A stretch of DNA of 20,690 nucleotides, from contig JAGLTN010000213.1 of the NCBI GenBank assembly GCA_023135255.1, forward strand, positions 1-20,690, given 5' to 3'. Below the pieces are notes generated by a model. That model was not told where the DNA came from, searched no databases, and saw nothing but the letters and a program-made list of their open reading frames with translations. A program made the translations under genes and the position numbers. Origin of the DNA: Planctomycetota bacterium (lineage in GTDB: Bacteria; Planctomycetota; Phycisphaerae; Sedimentisphaerales; Anaerobacaceae). How positions within the stretch are numbered: the stretch's first letter is position 1; each line of letters starts with the position of its first letter. Positions 8,099 to 16,372 of this stretch are shown here, in pieces.

Positions 8099-11000
8099 TT
8101 AATTATTAACCTGGGCAGGTGAAGGTTGCGCAGCTGTCCAGTTATTGGGGTCATTGCCATAACAATCGATATACAAACGACTTATAGATGCTCCGCCGCC
8201 ATCAGGGTCCAAATGCCCCGGCACTAAATCCCATACAGGCCAGGGTGATTCCTCGTCATAATTGACCCTGTCAATACGGATGTAATTACCTCCATCTCCC
8301 GGCATTTCCAGATCAATTTTTTCACCCGCATTATTTAATTTTCCATCATAAGGGCCAAAAATCCTGCTTGAAGGCACTGTTGGGTACTGATTTGAAAATT
8401 TCCCGCAATCTTTTGCAATAACTATATATTCCCCCGCCGGTATCGATGCACCTGATGGAAATTGATAGTCAACAGCATCAGATATCCTCCAGGGCCAACC
8501 AACCATATAGTTGTAAAGATTGACAGTTAATGAACTTATATTATGTAATTCAATATACTCCAAATCCTGATCATCGCCGGGATTATACATTATCTCATTA
8601 ATTATAACCGGGCCAACTTTCGGATATGAATTTGCAAAACCTGGGGTTGAGCTTTCCATTGCAACAAAATTAAACGTACCTGTGCTTTTCTGATATCTGC
8701 CGAAAGAGATGCCGTATTCTGAAGGCCCGAAATCTTCCTGCTGACTATAGCCCGTCAATTGACCATCACAACCAGAATACAAATAAACAGTTTCGCCATT
8801 ACTACTCAAACCAAAAGGTTCATTACAACCGGGGTCACCGTAATTACCAAAATTCTGATCCCGTGAAAATACAACATAACCGTAAGCCCCTATAACTGTC
8901 CCCGAAGCTATTTCATATTTAGTAATATTTGGTTCGCCATTATCATTGTCGCTTAAGAACCATCCACCAATATTAATTGCGTTGTTAGTTGTGTTATGTA
9001 GTTCTATCCAGTCATAGCTGCCGCCGAGAGGATTAGACATCACTTCGTTTATTACTATCGCTCCATCTTCAGGAACATCACTATTGTCACTCTCGCCTGG
9101 GCTGCCGCCAACTGCTTCACTTGGTCGCCAACTGTCTTTTTCGCCCCAGCTTCCAAGGTTAGGATCCTGCGGATTTCTTATTGTCAGAGAAAAACCAACC
9201 CCATCAGTAGAATCGTACCAGCTGTCTTTGTACTCAAAATCAAGTATCGTACTATTTGTCGAATCTTCAATTTTAATTTTTTCACCGCTGTTGCTAAGAT
9301 TGGCAAAATACTGCCCCGGAGCAACATTGATTGCACTGATATTATATTTTAGTGCAAAAGCGGCACGATTTTTGACAATCACAATATACTCATCTGCGCC
9401 GAGGGTAATATTGTCTTCAGCAGTGAAACGATATTCAATGCCGTCAGTTAAACAAACATTACTCAGTGACAACGGTGCAGGGCCGATATTCTGCAATTCG
9501 ATATATTCAAACTCATCGCCATCTGTGCTATTAAAATCAGCGGGGTGATACATTAATTCTGTTATTCTTAAATACCGCTGGGCAGCGGTGGGATCCGGCG
9601 GGTAACTGCCCTGACTGACAAGATCATTATTTTCATCAAGCAGCTGTATCGTCTCACCCCAGTTTGAAAGATGACCTGTGTAATTGCCCTGAACAAAACA
9701 GCCCTGACCACCAGTCGGGCTTGTTGCCCTGTTTTTAAATGCAACCCTATCAGGTGAAACATAGATACTGTCATTCGAACATATAACAGTGCTTTTATCA
9801 AAAGTAAACTCTACTCCGCCCGTAAGCTTCCAGTCGCTGATATCAACCGCATAATCGTTTGAGTTAACAAGCTCAATGTATTCTTCGTCCTGATTGCCTG
9901 AAGCGGGATTGTATTCAATCGTCCCAAAACTAACATACGCATCCCCAGGCTGAGCATCAGGCAGATCTTCATGGTCATACAGAAGCTCTCTTCTGAAAGC
10001 AAGGTACTGCTCTTTGATGTGCGTCATACTTACACTAATCAAAACATCAGGGTAATCAACATAACCGGTATTCAGATAACCCCATACACTTCTATCGAAA
10101 TCTGCTTCAGTTCTTACATAGTCACGATATTCATCCAGCCTCTTTTCCAATACCAAATTCTCTTGAGCTGTTCCAGGCGGCTTGAAATATTGATCCATGA
10201 TCGAACGCAACCTTCTGAGAAACATCTCTTTGGTTTTAGGGTCAACAAAAACAGATTGCGGGTAAAGGTTATCTGAGGTTCCACCCCATCCGCCAAAATA
10301 AATGCTGTACATGTAATAGAGATCTCCACTGCCGGTGTATAAATACCCCCAGCTAAGGTCCCTGTCCCATGGGAAGACCGCCCACTGCTCTTTTGCTATG
10401 TCATAGTGAACGTAAAAATTCTTCTGTGTAAAATCCACTTCCTGGCAGATTGCATTTCCTACAACATAACTGACAGCCTGAGGAATATTCATATAATCAA
10501 ATATATAGTTGTGTCTTTCTTCTACCGGCAAATTGAGCCCCTCAACAAAATCTATCATGGGCTCATAGTCGCCATTTTTAACTTCGAAATCGTACGCATC
10601 ATCAAATACACAGCCCACATAGGCTTTGTAAAGCGGATTATCATCTTCATATCCGTTTCGCTCGAGGAACTTGGAATCAACCTGCTCTACATATATAGCC
10701 ATGCTGTGATATTGACCATTCTGGTGAATTCTTAAAGGGAAACACAAGCTTGCAGGACAACCTATCTTACGCTGCATTTCCATAGAGAGCAAGTCACGAA
10801 TGTAACTGGTATCAGCATAAGCTGAGCCCAGGTTAATTTCATCTACGCGAATCTGGTCCGGATCGATCAGGCAATGATGCTCGCGGTTGAACTCTATCTT
10901 ATGATTTTTCTTCGTCCAACCAGATGATGAGCCTCCCCTCATCCGGATGAATACATTGTCATAAAATTCATCGTTGTAAAAGACGCTGCATCTTGTCCCC

Positions 11001-13306
11001 GGATCTGTGTCAACGGCAACTGTATCTTCAGCATACCAGAAAAGTATCGGCAGATCGCTGGTTAAATACTGATCCTTTGCGATAGTGCCAAAATATTCAG
11101 AGGTGCTTAGCGGATTTGCAAACACTGGATGACGCGAACTGTATCCCTGGTTATCAGAAGCTGTTATGTACCAGCGCACCATATCGTTTGTAGCAAAATT
11201 ATTGCTGTCTATAACGCCGCCATATATTCCATCGCCTGCCCCGCCGTCGCCATGGGCACCATCATCAAACATAAAGCTAATAGATTCAGGCCCATACATG
11301 ACGCGCCAATGAAGCTGTATTGAAGTTGGATTTACCGGGTTGACAAGCTCCTCTACTTTAGCAGTCACTATTATGTCCTGATCTGCTATTGGTACAATCG
11401 GAGTATGTTCAGCATGGCTGATTTCAGGCCCAAGAATTGCAACACCTTCACTATTGTTACTACCAGGAGTAGGCTCTTTAAAATATACATATCTTTCGAC
11501 ATCAACACCTTCTGAAGCTGCAACAAGCTCAGGGAGAATTACAAAATTTGAATTAAAAATATCAGTATTAAGTCCATGGATCGCCAGCACATTACCGCCC
11601 GACCTGAGTATGCTGACAAATGAGCTGATATCAAATTCTTCAAATACAAAAGTCTGTGAGTCCATGTGCTCAATCGCACAATCGTCAAACTCAGGTGCCT
11701 GACCATCATCAACATCAACGTAAGCTCTGGCAATCTCTATCCCGTTTAGATAAGCAACAAAACCGTCATCATATTTCATTCTTAGAACCAGCGACTCTAT
11801 CGCCTGGGGATCTTCGACTTCAAATGGGATTCTGATATAGGCGGAAGTTTGTTTTCTATACATCTGCAACCTGATATTGGTTTCTATCAATGAGTCATAT
11901 GTGCCATGAGTATCAAATCCTATCCCGACGGCGGCCGAGGCCCACGAAAAATCATTAAACCCAAAAGCTGTCCATGAATCGCCCAACGAGCTATTTGTTG
12001 GAACAATATACTTTATCGCCTTGCCAGCTTCGATGAACTTTGTACTTTCCACTATTGCGGTTTTCAATCCATAAGAAATCTCCGGCATTTGCATAGGATA
12101 TGTATCTGAATATTCAAAACATATCTGACCATCAGGTTTTACAATAGCAAGATATTCACCTTCGAGGTCAAGAGTAAAATCGGTATGGCAATAGCCTTGA
12201 GGGCAAATATATGGGTCCCGCCTTTTAACTTTGTCTGATGCACAAACTATAAGATAGTCATTAGCTTTAATAGTAGTGCCAAGCGGAAATTTCCACTTAG
12301 TCAAATCTCCATCATTATCGGTAAGATACCAACCGCCAAGTTCAATATCATAACCGGTAGTATTAAAAATTTCTATCCAGTCCGGGCTGTCACCATCACC
12401 ATCAAAAAAAGTTTCCTCATTACTGGCCATGAATTCACTTATAACCAAAGGCTGGATTACCTGATCATTCCAGCTATCCGCCAAAATGGAAAAATCTTTC
12501 ATATCTACGGTTTCGGAATTATCAAGATCCGCTCTTTTGGCTACCGATGATGCACGGTTTCTAAGTGACCATATTTCTTCCAGGCTCAGCTTTCTGTTAT
12601 ATACACGAAAATCGTCAATAGTACCCTTAAAGTTGTAACTGACTGTCGAATGTCCTGCGCCGATCTGCTTAATATAAATATGAGGATCGATCTGCCTTTC
12701 GCCCTGCGGAACGCCATCGAGGAATAATTCGATCTCATCTTCGCCGGCAACAAGAGTAACAAACCGCCACCTATCCGCGAAATCAGTATCGAGATCCCAG
12801 ACTACCGCATCGCTGACAAAATTTCTAAACTTGGCTTCTCTCTCTTCGAGCATATAAAAATAATCTGCTGTCACGCTGTCATCACCAAAAACCATTGCTG
12901 AGGTCGGGTACAATGTCACATAAGCATTTGGCGTTTTCTTAGCCCAGAAGCTGATACTGTAATTAGAGATAAGCTCAATCTGCGGGATATTGATTTTGCT
13001 GCCCTGTTGTGTAAAATTCAAAGCTGAACCAAATTTTCCTTCAACCCACTGGGCTCCGTATATCATGACATAGTTACCGCCAACACTATCATACGCAACA
13101 TCACCACTATCAGCATCAAATTTCCAATGTGAAGATAAGCTAACCTCCCCGTCACCGATTTGCAACCATTGCTGAGACATCAAATCTAAATCTTCAAAAT
13201 CGACATTACAATTGCCGGTAATGTCACCTTCAAAACTCGCCAAACAACAGTTGCCTGAAAAGGTGAACAATATTAGAAATATTGTTTTAAAAATAGATAT
13301 TTTCAT
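8099..13306 (-). CDS. Giant secreted CotH-kinase protein with LamG-like, dockerin-like and lamin-tail domains
   Basis: The product is about 1735 residues from the ATG at 13306, which follows AAAGGTG; a TTG at 13318 is less likely. Order: signal peptide (1-24), dockerin-like repeat (30-50), LamG/concanavalin-like domain (60-250), second dockerin-like repeat (260-280), first lamin-tail-like domain (287-400, 'PLVISEFMASNEE'), a linker with beta-sandwich character (430-730), CotH kinase domain (about 755-1110), and four more lamin-tail-like segments (starting near 1124, 1246, 1416 and 1566). The kinase domain shows 'RMRGGSSSGWTKKNHKIEF' at 788-806 with R788, K799, K800 and K803, and 'KNFYVHYD' followed by 'VFPWDRDLSWG' with D981 and D983, matching the CotH pattern of a Lys/Arg-rich strand and a PWDxD metal-binding motif. 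CotH proteins are atypical kinases that phosphorylate secreted proteins. The substrate here is unknown. The adjacent VTC and DUF4956 genes fit the known neighbourhood of bacterial CotH genes. Confidence 0.9.
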   Translation of the reverse strand: MKISIFKTIFLILFTFSGNCCLASFEGDITGNCNVDFEDLDLMSQQWLQIGDGEVSLSSHWKFDADSGDVAYDSVGGNYVMIYGAQWVEGKFGSALNFTQQGSKINIPQIELISNYSISFWAKKTPNAYVTLYPTSAMVFGDDSVTADYFYMLEEREAKFRNFVSDAVVWDLDTDFADRWRFVTLVAGEDEIELFLDGVPQGERQIDPHIYIKQIGAGHSTVSYNFKGTIDDFRVYNRKLSLEEIWSLRNRASSVAKRADLDNSETVDMKDFSILADSWNDQVIQPLVISEFMASNEETFFDGDGDSPDWIEIFNTTGYDIELGGWYLTDNDGDLTKWKFPLGTTIKANDYLIVCASDKVKRRDPYICPQGYCHTDFTLDLEGEYLAIVKPDGQICFEYSDTYPMQMPEISYGLKTAIVESTKFIEAGKAIKYIVPTNSSLGDSWTAFGFNDFSWASAAVGIGFDTHGTYDSLIETNIRLQMYRKQTSAYIRIPFEVEDPQAIESLVLRMKYDDGFVAYLNGIEIARAYVDVDDGQAPEFDDCAIEHMDSQTFVFEEFDISSFVSILRSGGNVLAIHGLNTDIFNSNFVILPELVAASEGVDVERYVYFKEPTPGSNNSEGVAILGPEISHAEHTPIVPIADQDIIVTAKVEELVNPVNPTSIQLHWRVMYGPESISFMFDDGAHGDGGAGDGIYGGVIDSNNFATNDMVRWYITASDNQGYSSRHPVFANPLSTSEYFGTIAKDQYLTSDLPILFWYAEDTVAVDTDPGTRCSVFYNDEFYDNVFIRMRGGSSSGWTKKNHKIEFNREHHCLIDPDQIRVDEINLGSAYADTSYIRDLLSMEMQRKIGCPASLCFPLRIHQNGQYHSMAIYVEQVDSKFLERNGYEDDNPLYKAYVGCVFDDAYDFEVKNGDYEPMIDFVEGLNLPVEERHNYIFDYMNIPQAVSYVVGNAICQEVDFTQKNFYVHYDIAKEQWAVFPWDRDLSWGYLYTGSGDLYYMYSIYFGGWGGTSDNLYPQSVFVDPKTKEMFLRRLRSIMDQYFKPPGTAQENLVLEKRLDEYRDYVRTEADFDRSVWGYLNTGYVDYPDVLISVSMTHIKEQYLAFRRELLYDHEDLPDAQPGDAYVSFGTIEYNPASGNQDEEYIELVNSNDYAVDISDWKLTGGVEFTFDKSTVICSNDSIYVSPDRVAFKNRATSPTGGQGCFVQGNYTGHLSNWGETIQLLDENNDLVSQGSYPPDPTAAQRYLRITELMYHPADFNSTDGDEFEYIELQNIGPAPLSLSNVCLTDGIEYRFTAEDNITLGADEYIVIVKNRAAFALKYNISAINVAPGQYFANLSNSGEKIKIEDSTNSTILDFEYKDSWYDSTDGVGFSLTIRNPQDPNLGSWGEKDSWRPSEAVGGSPGESDNSDVPEDGAIVINEVMSNPLGGSYDWIELHNTTNNAINIGGWFLSDNDNGEPNITKYEIASGTVIGAYGYVVFSRDQNFGNYGDPGCNEPFGLSSNGETVYLYSGCDGQLTGYSQQEDFGPSEYGISFGRYQKSTGTFNFVAMESSTPGFANSYPKVGPVIINEIMYNPGDDQDLEYIELHNISSLTVNLYNYMVGWPWRISDAVDYQFPSGASIPAGEYIVIAKDCGKFSNQYPTVPSSRIFGPYDGKLNNAGEKIDLEMPGDGGNYIRIDRVNYDEESPWPVWDLVPGHLDPDGGGASISRLYIDCYGNDPNNWTAAQPSPAQVNN

Positions 13307-13369
13307 TAATACCAACACCTTTTAGACAATTGTATAAATAATTACACCATCAACACATCTACATCGACC

Positions 13370-13381
13370 TACCAATTGGTA
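13370..13381. repeat. 12-base palindrome in the CotH leader
   Basis: TACCAATTGGTA is a perfect 12-base palindrome, about 40-50 bases downstream of the predicted CotH transcription start and in the gap between the divergent CotH and GH130 genes. It could be an operator; only one copy is seen. The rest of the 300-base gap 13307-13606 holds only the two divergent promoters. Confidence 0.45.
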
Positions 13382-13428
13382 AAATAAGTAAACCTCAATA
13401 ATCGCCAATACACCAAGATAGACACCTT

Positions 13429-13437
13429 ATTATAGCA
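13429..13437 (-). promoter_or_regulatory. Extended -10 promoter of the CotH gene
   Basis: The minus strand reads TGCTATAAT (13437-13429): a perfect TATAAT with the TG of an extended -10 element. No good -35 box lies upstream, as is usual for extended -10 promoters. The start point would be near 13421, giving a leader of about 115 bases. Confidence 0.5.
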
Positions 13438-13520
13438 GATTTTACATTAAATTACTACCGCAAAAGCCTTTTTAGAAGATTAAGCCCTTTTTTGAGCTTT
13501 TGGCCTAACTTTTATAAAAA

Positions 13521-13549
13521 TTGATACAAACTGAATTTTCTTGCATAAA
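13521..13549 (+). promoter_or_regulatory. Probable promoter of the GH130 gene
   Basis: TTGATA (13521-13526) and CATAAA (13544-13549) are 17 bases apart. An alternative -10, TATACT at 13574-13579, is closer to consensus but lacks a good -35 box. The GH130 start codon is preceded by AGGAG with 8 bases of spacing. Confidence 0.4.
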
Positions 13550-13606
13550 CTTCTGCAAAAGCTAATATTACGTTATACTTTTCGACATTAATTAGGAGCG
13601 AATACA

Positions 13607-14647
13607 ATGGCAACATTAAGATGCCCTGAGAATCCTGTTATACGCCCCAAAGACATACCTCCTCTAAGAACAGATTTTGAAGTTATAGGTACGTTTAACC
13701 CTGCTGTAACACGTTTTAATGATGAAATAATATTGCTGTTGAGAGTCGCCCAAAGACCTATAAATCCGCATCCTGATTTTGAACTTGTGCCAATATACAA
13801 CGCTCAGAGCAATGAAATAGAAATAAAGGAAATTTCCAGAGACTGCCCGGACAGCAACTTCGATGACCCCCGGATTATCTATGCCGCAAACGAAGTGTTT
13901 CTCACGTCAATATCATATTTTCAGGTTGCACGCAGCAAAGACGGCATAAATTTTGATATCGATACATCCGAAGTGCTTTTCCCGGCAAACAATTATGAAA
14001 CTTTCGGCCTGGAAGATGCTAGAATAACGCGTATAGATAATGAATATTACATTACTTATGTCGCTGTTTCACCCATGGGGGTAATTACATGTTTGGCCAA
14101 AACGAATGATTTTAAGAATTTTGAAAGACTCGGCATAATTAGCTGTCCTGATAATAAAGATGTTGTATTATTCCCTGAAAAGATAAAAGGTAGCTATTAC
14201 GCCATTACCAGACCTGTAACGCCGCTCTTCAGTAAACATGACATGTGGATCGCAAAATCGCCTGACCTGCTGTTCTGGGGCCAACATAAACACCTGCTCG
14301 GCGCTGACCAGAAAAGCTGGGACAATCTCAAAGTCGGCGCAGGTGCAGTACCTTTCAAAACTGATCAGGGTTGGTTAGAAATATACCATGCCGCTGACAA
14401 GGAAAATTGCTATAGTCTGGGAGCACTTTTGCTGGACATTAACGATCCATCCAGAGTTCTCGCCAAAAGCAAAAAACCTATACTTAAACCACAAGCAGAC
14501 TATGAACTTGAGGGTTTTTTTGGAAATGCGGTCTTTAGTTGCGGCTGCCTGGAAGAAAAAGAAAAAATCATCATCTACTATGGGGCTGCTGATAAATACA
14601 CCGCACGTGCAGAAGTGCCTTTAAAAGACTGTTTTGATAGCTTCTAA
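13607..14647 (+). CDS. GH130 family enzyme (mannoside phosphorylase or mannosidase type)
   Basis: The 346-residue protein has no signal peptide and should be cytoplasmic. It has the five-bladed propeller pattern of GH130: 'GTFNPAVTRFNDEIILLLRV' near 28-47, 'DDPRI' near 86-90, 'ETFGLEDARITRI' near 131-143 with the putative catalytic acid D137, 'NKDVVLFPEKIKG' near 183-195 and 'YGAADKYTARAEV' at 325-337. GH130 enzymes act on beta-mannosides, mostly as phosphorylases that release mannose 1-phosphate from oligosaccharides taken into the cell, and in some subfamilies as beta-1,2-mannosidases. I cannot separate these from sequence alone. The length lies between typical short and long members. A good ribosome site (AGGAG) supports the ATG. 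The gene stands alone, with the CotH gene divergent and a 663-base gap downstream. Confidence 0.88.
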   Translation: MATLRCPENPVIRPKDIPPLRTDFEVIGTFNPAVTRFNDEIILLLRVAQRPINPHPDFELVPIYNAQSNEIEIKEISRDCPDSNFDDPRIIYAANEVFLTSISYFQVARSKDGINFDIDTSEVLFPANNYETFGLEDARITRIDNEYYITYVAVSPMGVITCLAKTNDFKNFERLGIISCPDNKDVVLFPEKIKGSYYAITRPVTPLFSKHDMWIAKSPDLLFWGQHKHLLGADQKSWDNLKVGAGAVPFKTDQGWLEIYHAADKENCYSLGALLLDINDPSRVLAKSKKPILKPQADYELEGFFGNAVFSCGCLEEKEKIIIYYGAADKYTARAEVPLKDCFDSF

Positions 14648-14980
14648 AACCAAGCGGTTAGCTAATTTCAAATCGTGCTTATAGCTATACACAGATAAGT
14701 TTTTTGCTGATTATTCATCGCTTTTGCCTTTTTACAGGACCATTGTAATCCTTTTTAAAATCCTTAAATGTGTTTATTTTTATCACAGGGCATGTTGCTT
14801 TTTATAAACATTGGCCAGAAATATCGTTTAAAGCAACTTTAACTACCCAAACAATGTAAAAATAGGGCAAAAGAAAGATAGCCATGTTTAAAAAAAACAA
14901 CATGCTGTTAAAATAAGACTTTTTGAAATATAAAAACTGCATCTTTTCATTGGTTGCGTAAATGGTTATGTTGAAAGCTC
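14648..14980. other. Non-coding gap after the GH130 gene
   Basis: No credible gene is seen in this AT-rich stretch. It contains a 10-base palindrome TATAGCTATA (14680-14689) and perfect 6-base inverted arms CATGTT and AACATG around an A-rich spacer (14883-14904). No clear intrinsic terminator for the GH130 gene was found. Confidence 0.5.
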
Positions 14981-15010
14981 TTGCCTGATATCAGATTTGT
15001 TTTTTTTAAT
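14981..15010 (+). promoter_or_regulatory. Possible promoter of the three-hairpin RNA
   Basis: TTGCCT (14981-14986) and TTTAAT (15005-15010) are 18 bases apart. A perfect 10-base palindrome, CTGATATCAG (14985-14994), overlaps the -35 box and could bind a regulator. Start near 15017 would give a transcript of about 195 bases ending at the terminator. A GATACT element at 15039-15044 is an alternative. Confidence 0.3.
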
Positions 15011-15068
15011 ATTACCAGAACATGGCATGGCCTTTGCTGATACTAAGTCCAGCCTAACAGGTGACGAC

Positions 15069-15211
15069 ATTGGGCGGACGTCCTAAAACTAATATTGGAG
15101 GAGGATGAGTCCGCCCGATTCCGTTAATAAGCAAAGTTGGCTCATGTCAGCTTTGATACAACTTTTGGACTGAGATTACGCCGGAGGATGGGTGATCTCG
15201 GTCTTTTTTTT
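15069..15211 (+). ncRNA. Candidate three-hairpin small RNA or leader RNA
   Basis: Three stems are visible. P1 pairs 15069-15079 with 15109-15119 (11 bp, one G-U), around a 29-base loop. P2 pairs 15132-15141 with 15146-15155 (10 bp, two G-U) around the tetraloop TCAT. P3 pairs 15168-15179 with 15192-15203 (12 bp with G-U pairs) and is followed by eight T. The octamer GGAGGATG lies in the P1 loop (15100-15107) and again in the P3 loop (15183-15190). Loop GGA motifs of the AGGATG type are known as CsrA/RsmA binding sites, and they also resemble Shine-Dalgarno sequence. It does not match tmRNA, SRP RNA, 6S RNA or a TPP riboswitch by eye. A free-standing sRNA and a cis leader of thiE are both possible; the transcript's 5' end is not fixed. 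Confidence 0.6.
15168..15211 (+). terminator. Strong intrinsic terminator (P3)
   Basis: A 12-bp stem GACTGAGATTAC / GTGATCTCGGTC with a 12-base loop is followed directly by eight T (15204-15211). It ends the RNA about 100 bases before the thiE start codon. Confidence 0.85.
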
Positions 15212-15272
15212 ATCAATTCTCCAACAGAAATCAATAAAACACTCACAAATGAACATAAAATAGTCTTTTAGC

Positions 15273-15301
15273 TTAAATTCAATCATTCTTTAGCGTATAA
15301 T
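15273..15301 (+). promoter_or_regulatory. Promoter of thiE, implying a leaderless mRNA
   Basis: A perfect -10 TATAAT (15296-15301) is preceded, 17 bases upstream, by a weak -35 TTAAAT (15273-15278). The start point would fall near 15307-15309, only 2-4 bases before the GTG start codon at 15311. Confidence 0.55.
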
Positions 15302-15310
15302 CTTACAGTT

Positions 15311-16372
15311 GTGGAAAAGAGTATTTACAGAATTATCGATGCTAATTTTAATCGTGGTCGCGAGGGACTGCGGGTAATTGAGGAATATTGCAGGTTTTAC
15401 TTAAATAACAGCCAATTATCGGCAACAGCAAAACAGCTTCGCCATTTACTCTGTGATGCTGTCGGCAAAATAGAACCAACCAGGCTGATAATCAGCAGAG
15501 ATACCACAAATGATGTGGGTGTTGGGCAGAAAATCGAAAAACAGCTCAATAGAAAAGGTCTGACTGATGCTTTAACCGCTGCCTGCAAAAGGGTGCCGGA
15601 AGCTTTAAGGGCAATATCAGAAATGACGCAAATTTTTGCCCCGAATATCGCTGAAAAAATCGAAATGATAAGGTACCAGTCATATACGCTTGAAAAAGAT
15701 ATTATTTTATATTGTGGGCCTTTTGAAAAATTCAAAGGTATCAAACTTTACGTTTTAATCACAAGCAATGACTTCGCTGAAGTTAAAAGACTTACGCAAC
15801 AGTGCGCTTGCGGCGGGGCCGACTGTATTCAGCTTAGGACAAAAGGGCTTGAAGACGATTTGCTTTTTGAACTTGCATCAAAATTTGTCAATCTCTGCAA
15901 AGACAATAATATCATGAGCATAATCAATGACCGGGTTGATATTGCAATTGCAAGCGATGCTGATGGAGTTCACCTGGGACAAAACGATCTGCCTATAGAC
16001 AAAGCAAGGCAGCTAATGCTAAAGCCTATGATAATCGGGTTAAGTACGCACAATATTAAAGAGCTTGAAAAGGCCTGCCAATTAAATCCAACTTACGTCG
16101 CTATCGGGCCTGCGTTTGCAACAACTACTAAGCCGGATATAAAAGTTGCGGGCTCTGAGTACATTAAGCAGGCGATAGAAAGACTCAAAGATGCAGGTAT
16201 TGCAAGTGTCGCTATAGGCGGGATCAACTTTGAAAATATAGAACAGCTGCTTCGGCTCGGCGTAACGGCGGTAGCGGTGTGTTCGGCAGTAACAGAAGAC
16301 AGTGACCCGCAAGCTAAATGCAGAGTTTTAAAAAATAAGATAGAAGCACATTTGCAAAGGGGTTGCACATGA
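15311..16372 (+). CDS. thiE: ThiD2-ThiE fusion, thiamine-phosphate synthase
   Basis: The 353-residue protein joins two domains. Residues 4-125 ('YRIIDANFNRGREGLRVIEE') match the ThiD2 domain, for which hydroxymethylpyrimidine-phosphate kinase activity has been shown. Residues 145-345 are a ThiE TIM barrel with its signature blocks: QLRTK (174-178), 'INDRVDIAIASDADGVHLGQ' (205-224), GLSTHN, 'AIGPAFATTTKPD' (264-276), AIGGIN (301-306) and the phosphate-binding end of the barrel. ThiE couples HMP-pyrophosphate with thiazole phosphate to give thiamine phosphate, so the fusion covers two consecutive steps. The start must be the GTG at 15311 because the ThiD2 motif begins at once and an in-frame TAG lies upstream with no other ATG, GTG or TTG start. 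No ribosome site is present. The stop overlaps the next start in an ATGA. Confidence 0.93.
   Translation: MEKSIYRIIDANFNRGREGLRVIEEYCRFYLNNSQLSATAKQLRHLLCDAVGKIEPTRLIISRDTTNDVGVGQKIEKQLNRKGLTDALTAACKRVPEALRAISEMTQIFAPNIAEKIEMIRYQSYTLEKDIILYCGPFEKFKGIKLYVLITSNDFAEVKRLTQQCACGGADCIQLRTKGLEDDLLFELASKFVNLCKDNNIMSIINDRVDIAIASDADGVHLGQNDLPIDKARQLMLKPMIIGLSTHNIKELEKACQLNPTYVAIGPAFATTTKPDIKVAGSEYIKQAIERLKDAGIASVAIGGINFENIEQLLRLGVTAVAVCSAVTEDSDPQAKCRVLKNKIEAHLQRGCT

Noticed and set aside
9084..9548. 154-residue plus-strand frame inside the CotH gene
   Set aside because: It is antisense to lamin-tail-like coding sequence with clear domain motifs, and has no ribosome site.
13307..13318. TTG start four codons upstream of the CotH ATG
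   Set aside because: The ribosome site AAAGGTG would overlap this start; the ATG at 13306 has proper spacing and begins a normal signal peptide.
15105..15173. 22-codon ORF starting in the P1 loop (ATG right after GGAGGAGG)
   Set aside because: The ATG touches the purine run, giving too short a spacing, and the frame runs through the conserved-looking stems; the sequence is better explained as structured RNA.
15050..15310. TPP riboswitch upstream of thiE
   Set aside because: A CTGAGA string is present at 15170-15175, but the rest of the conserved TPP core (the GATCTGGATAATGCC-type segment and the GGG/CCC closing parts) is missing; the string is part of the terminator stem.
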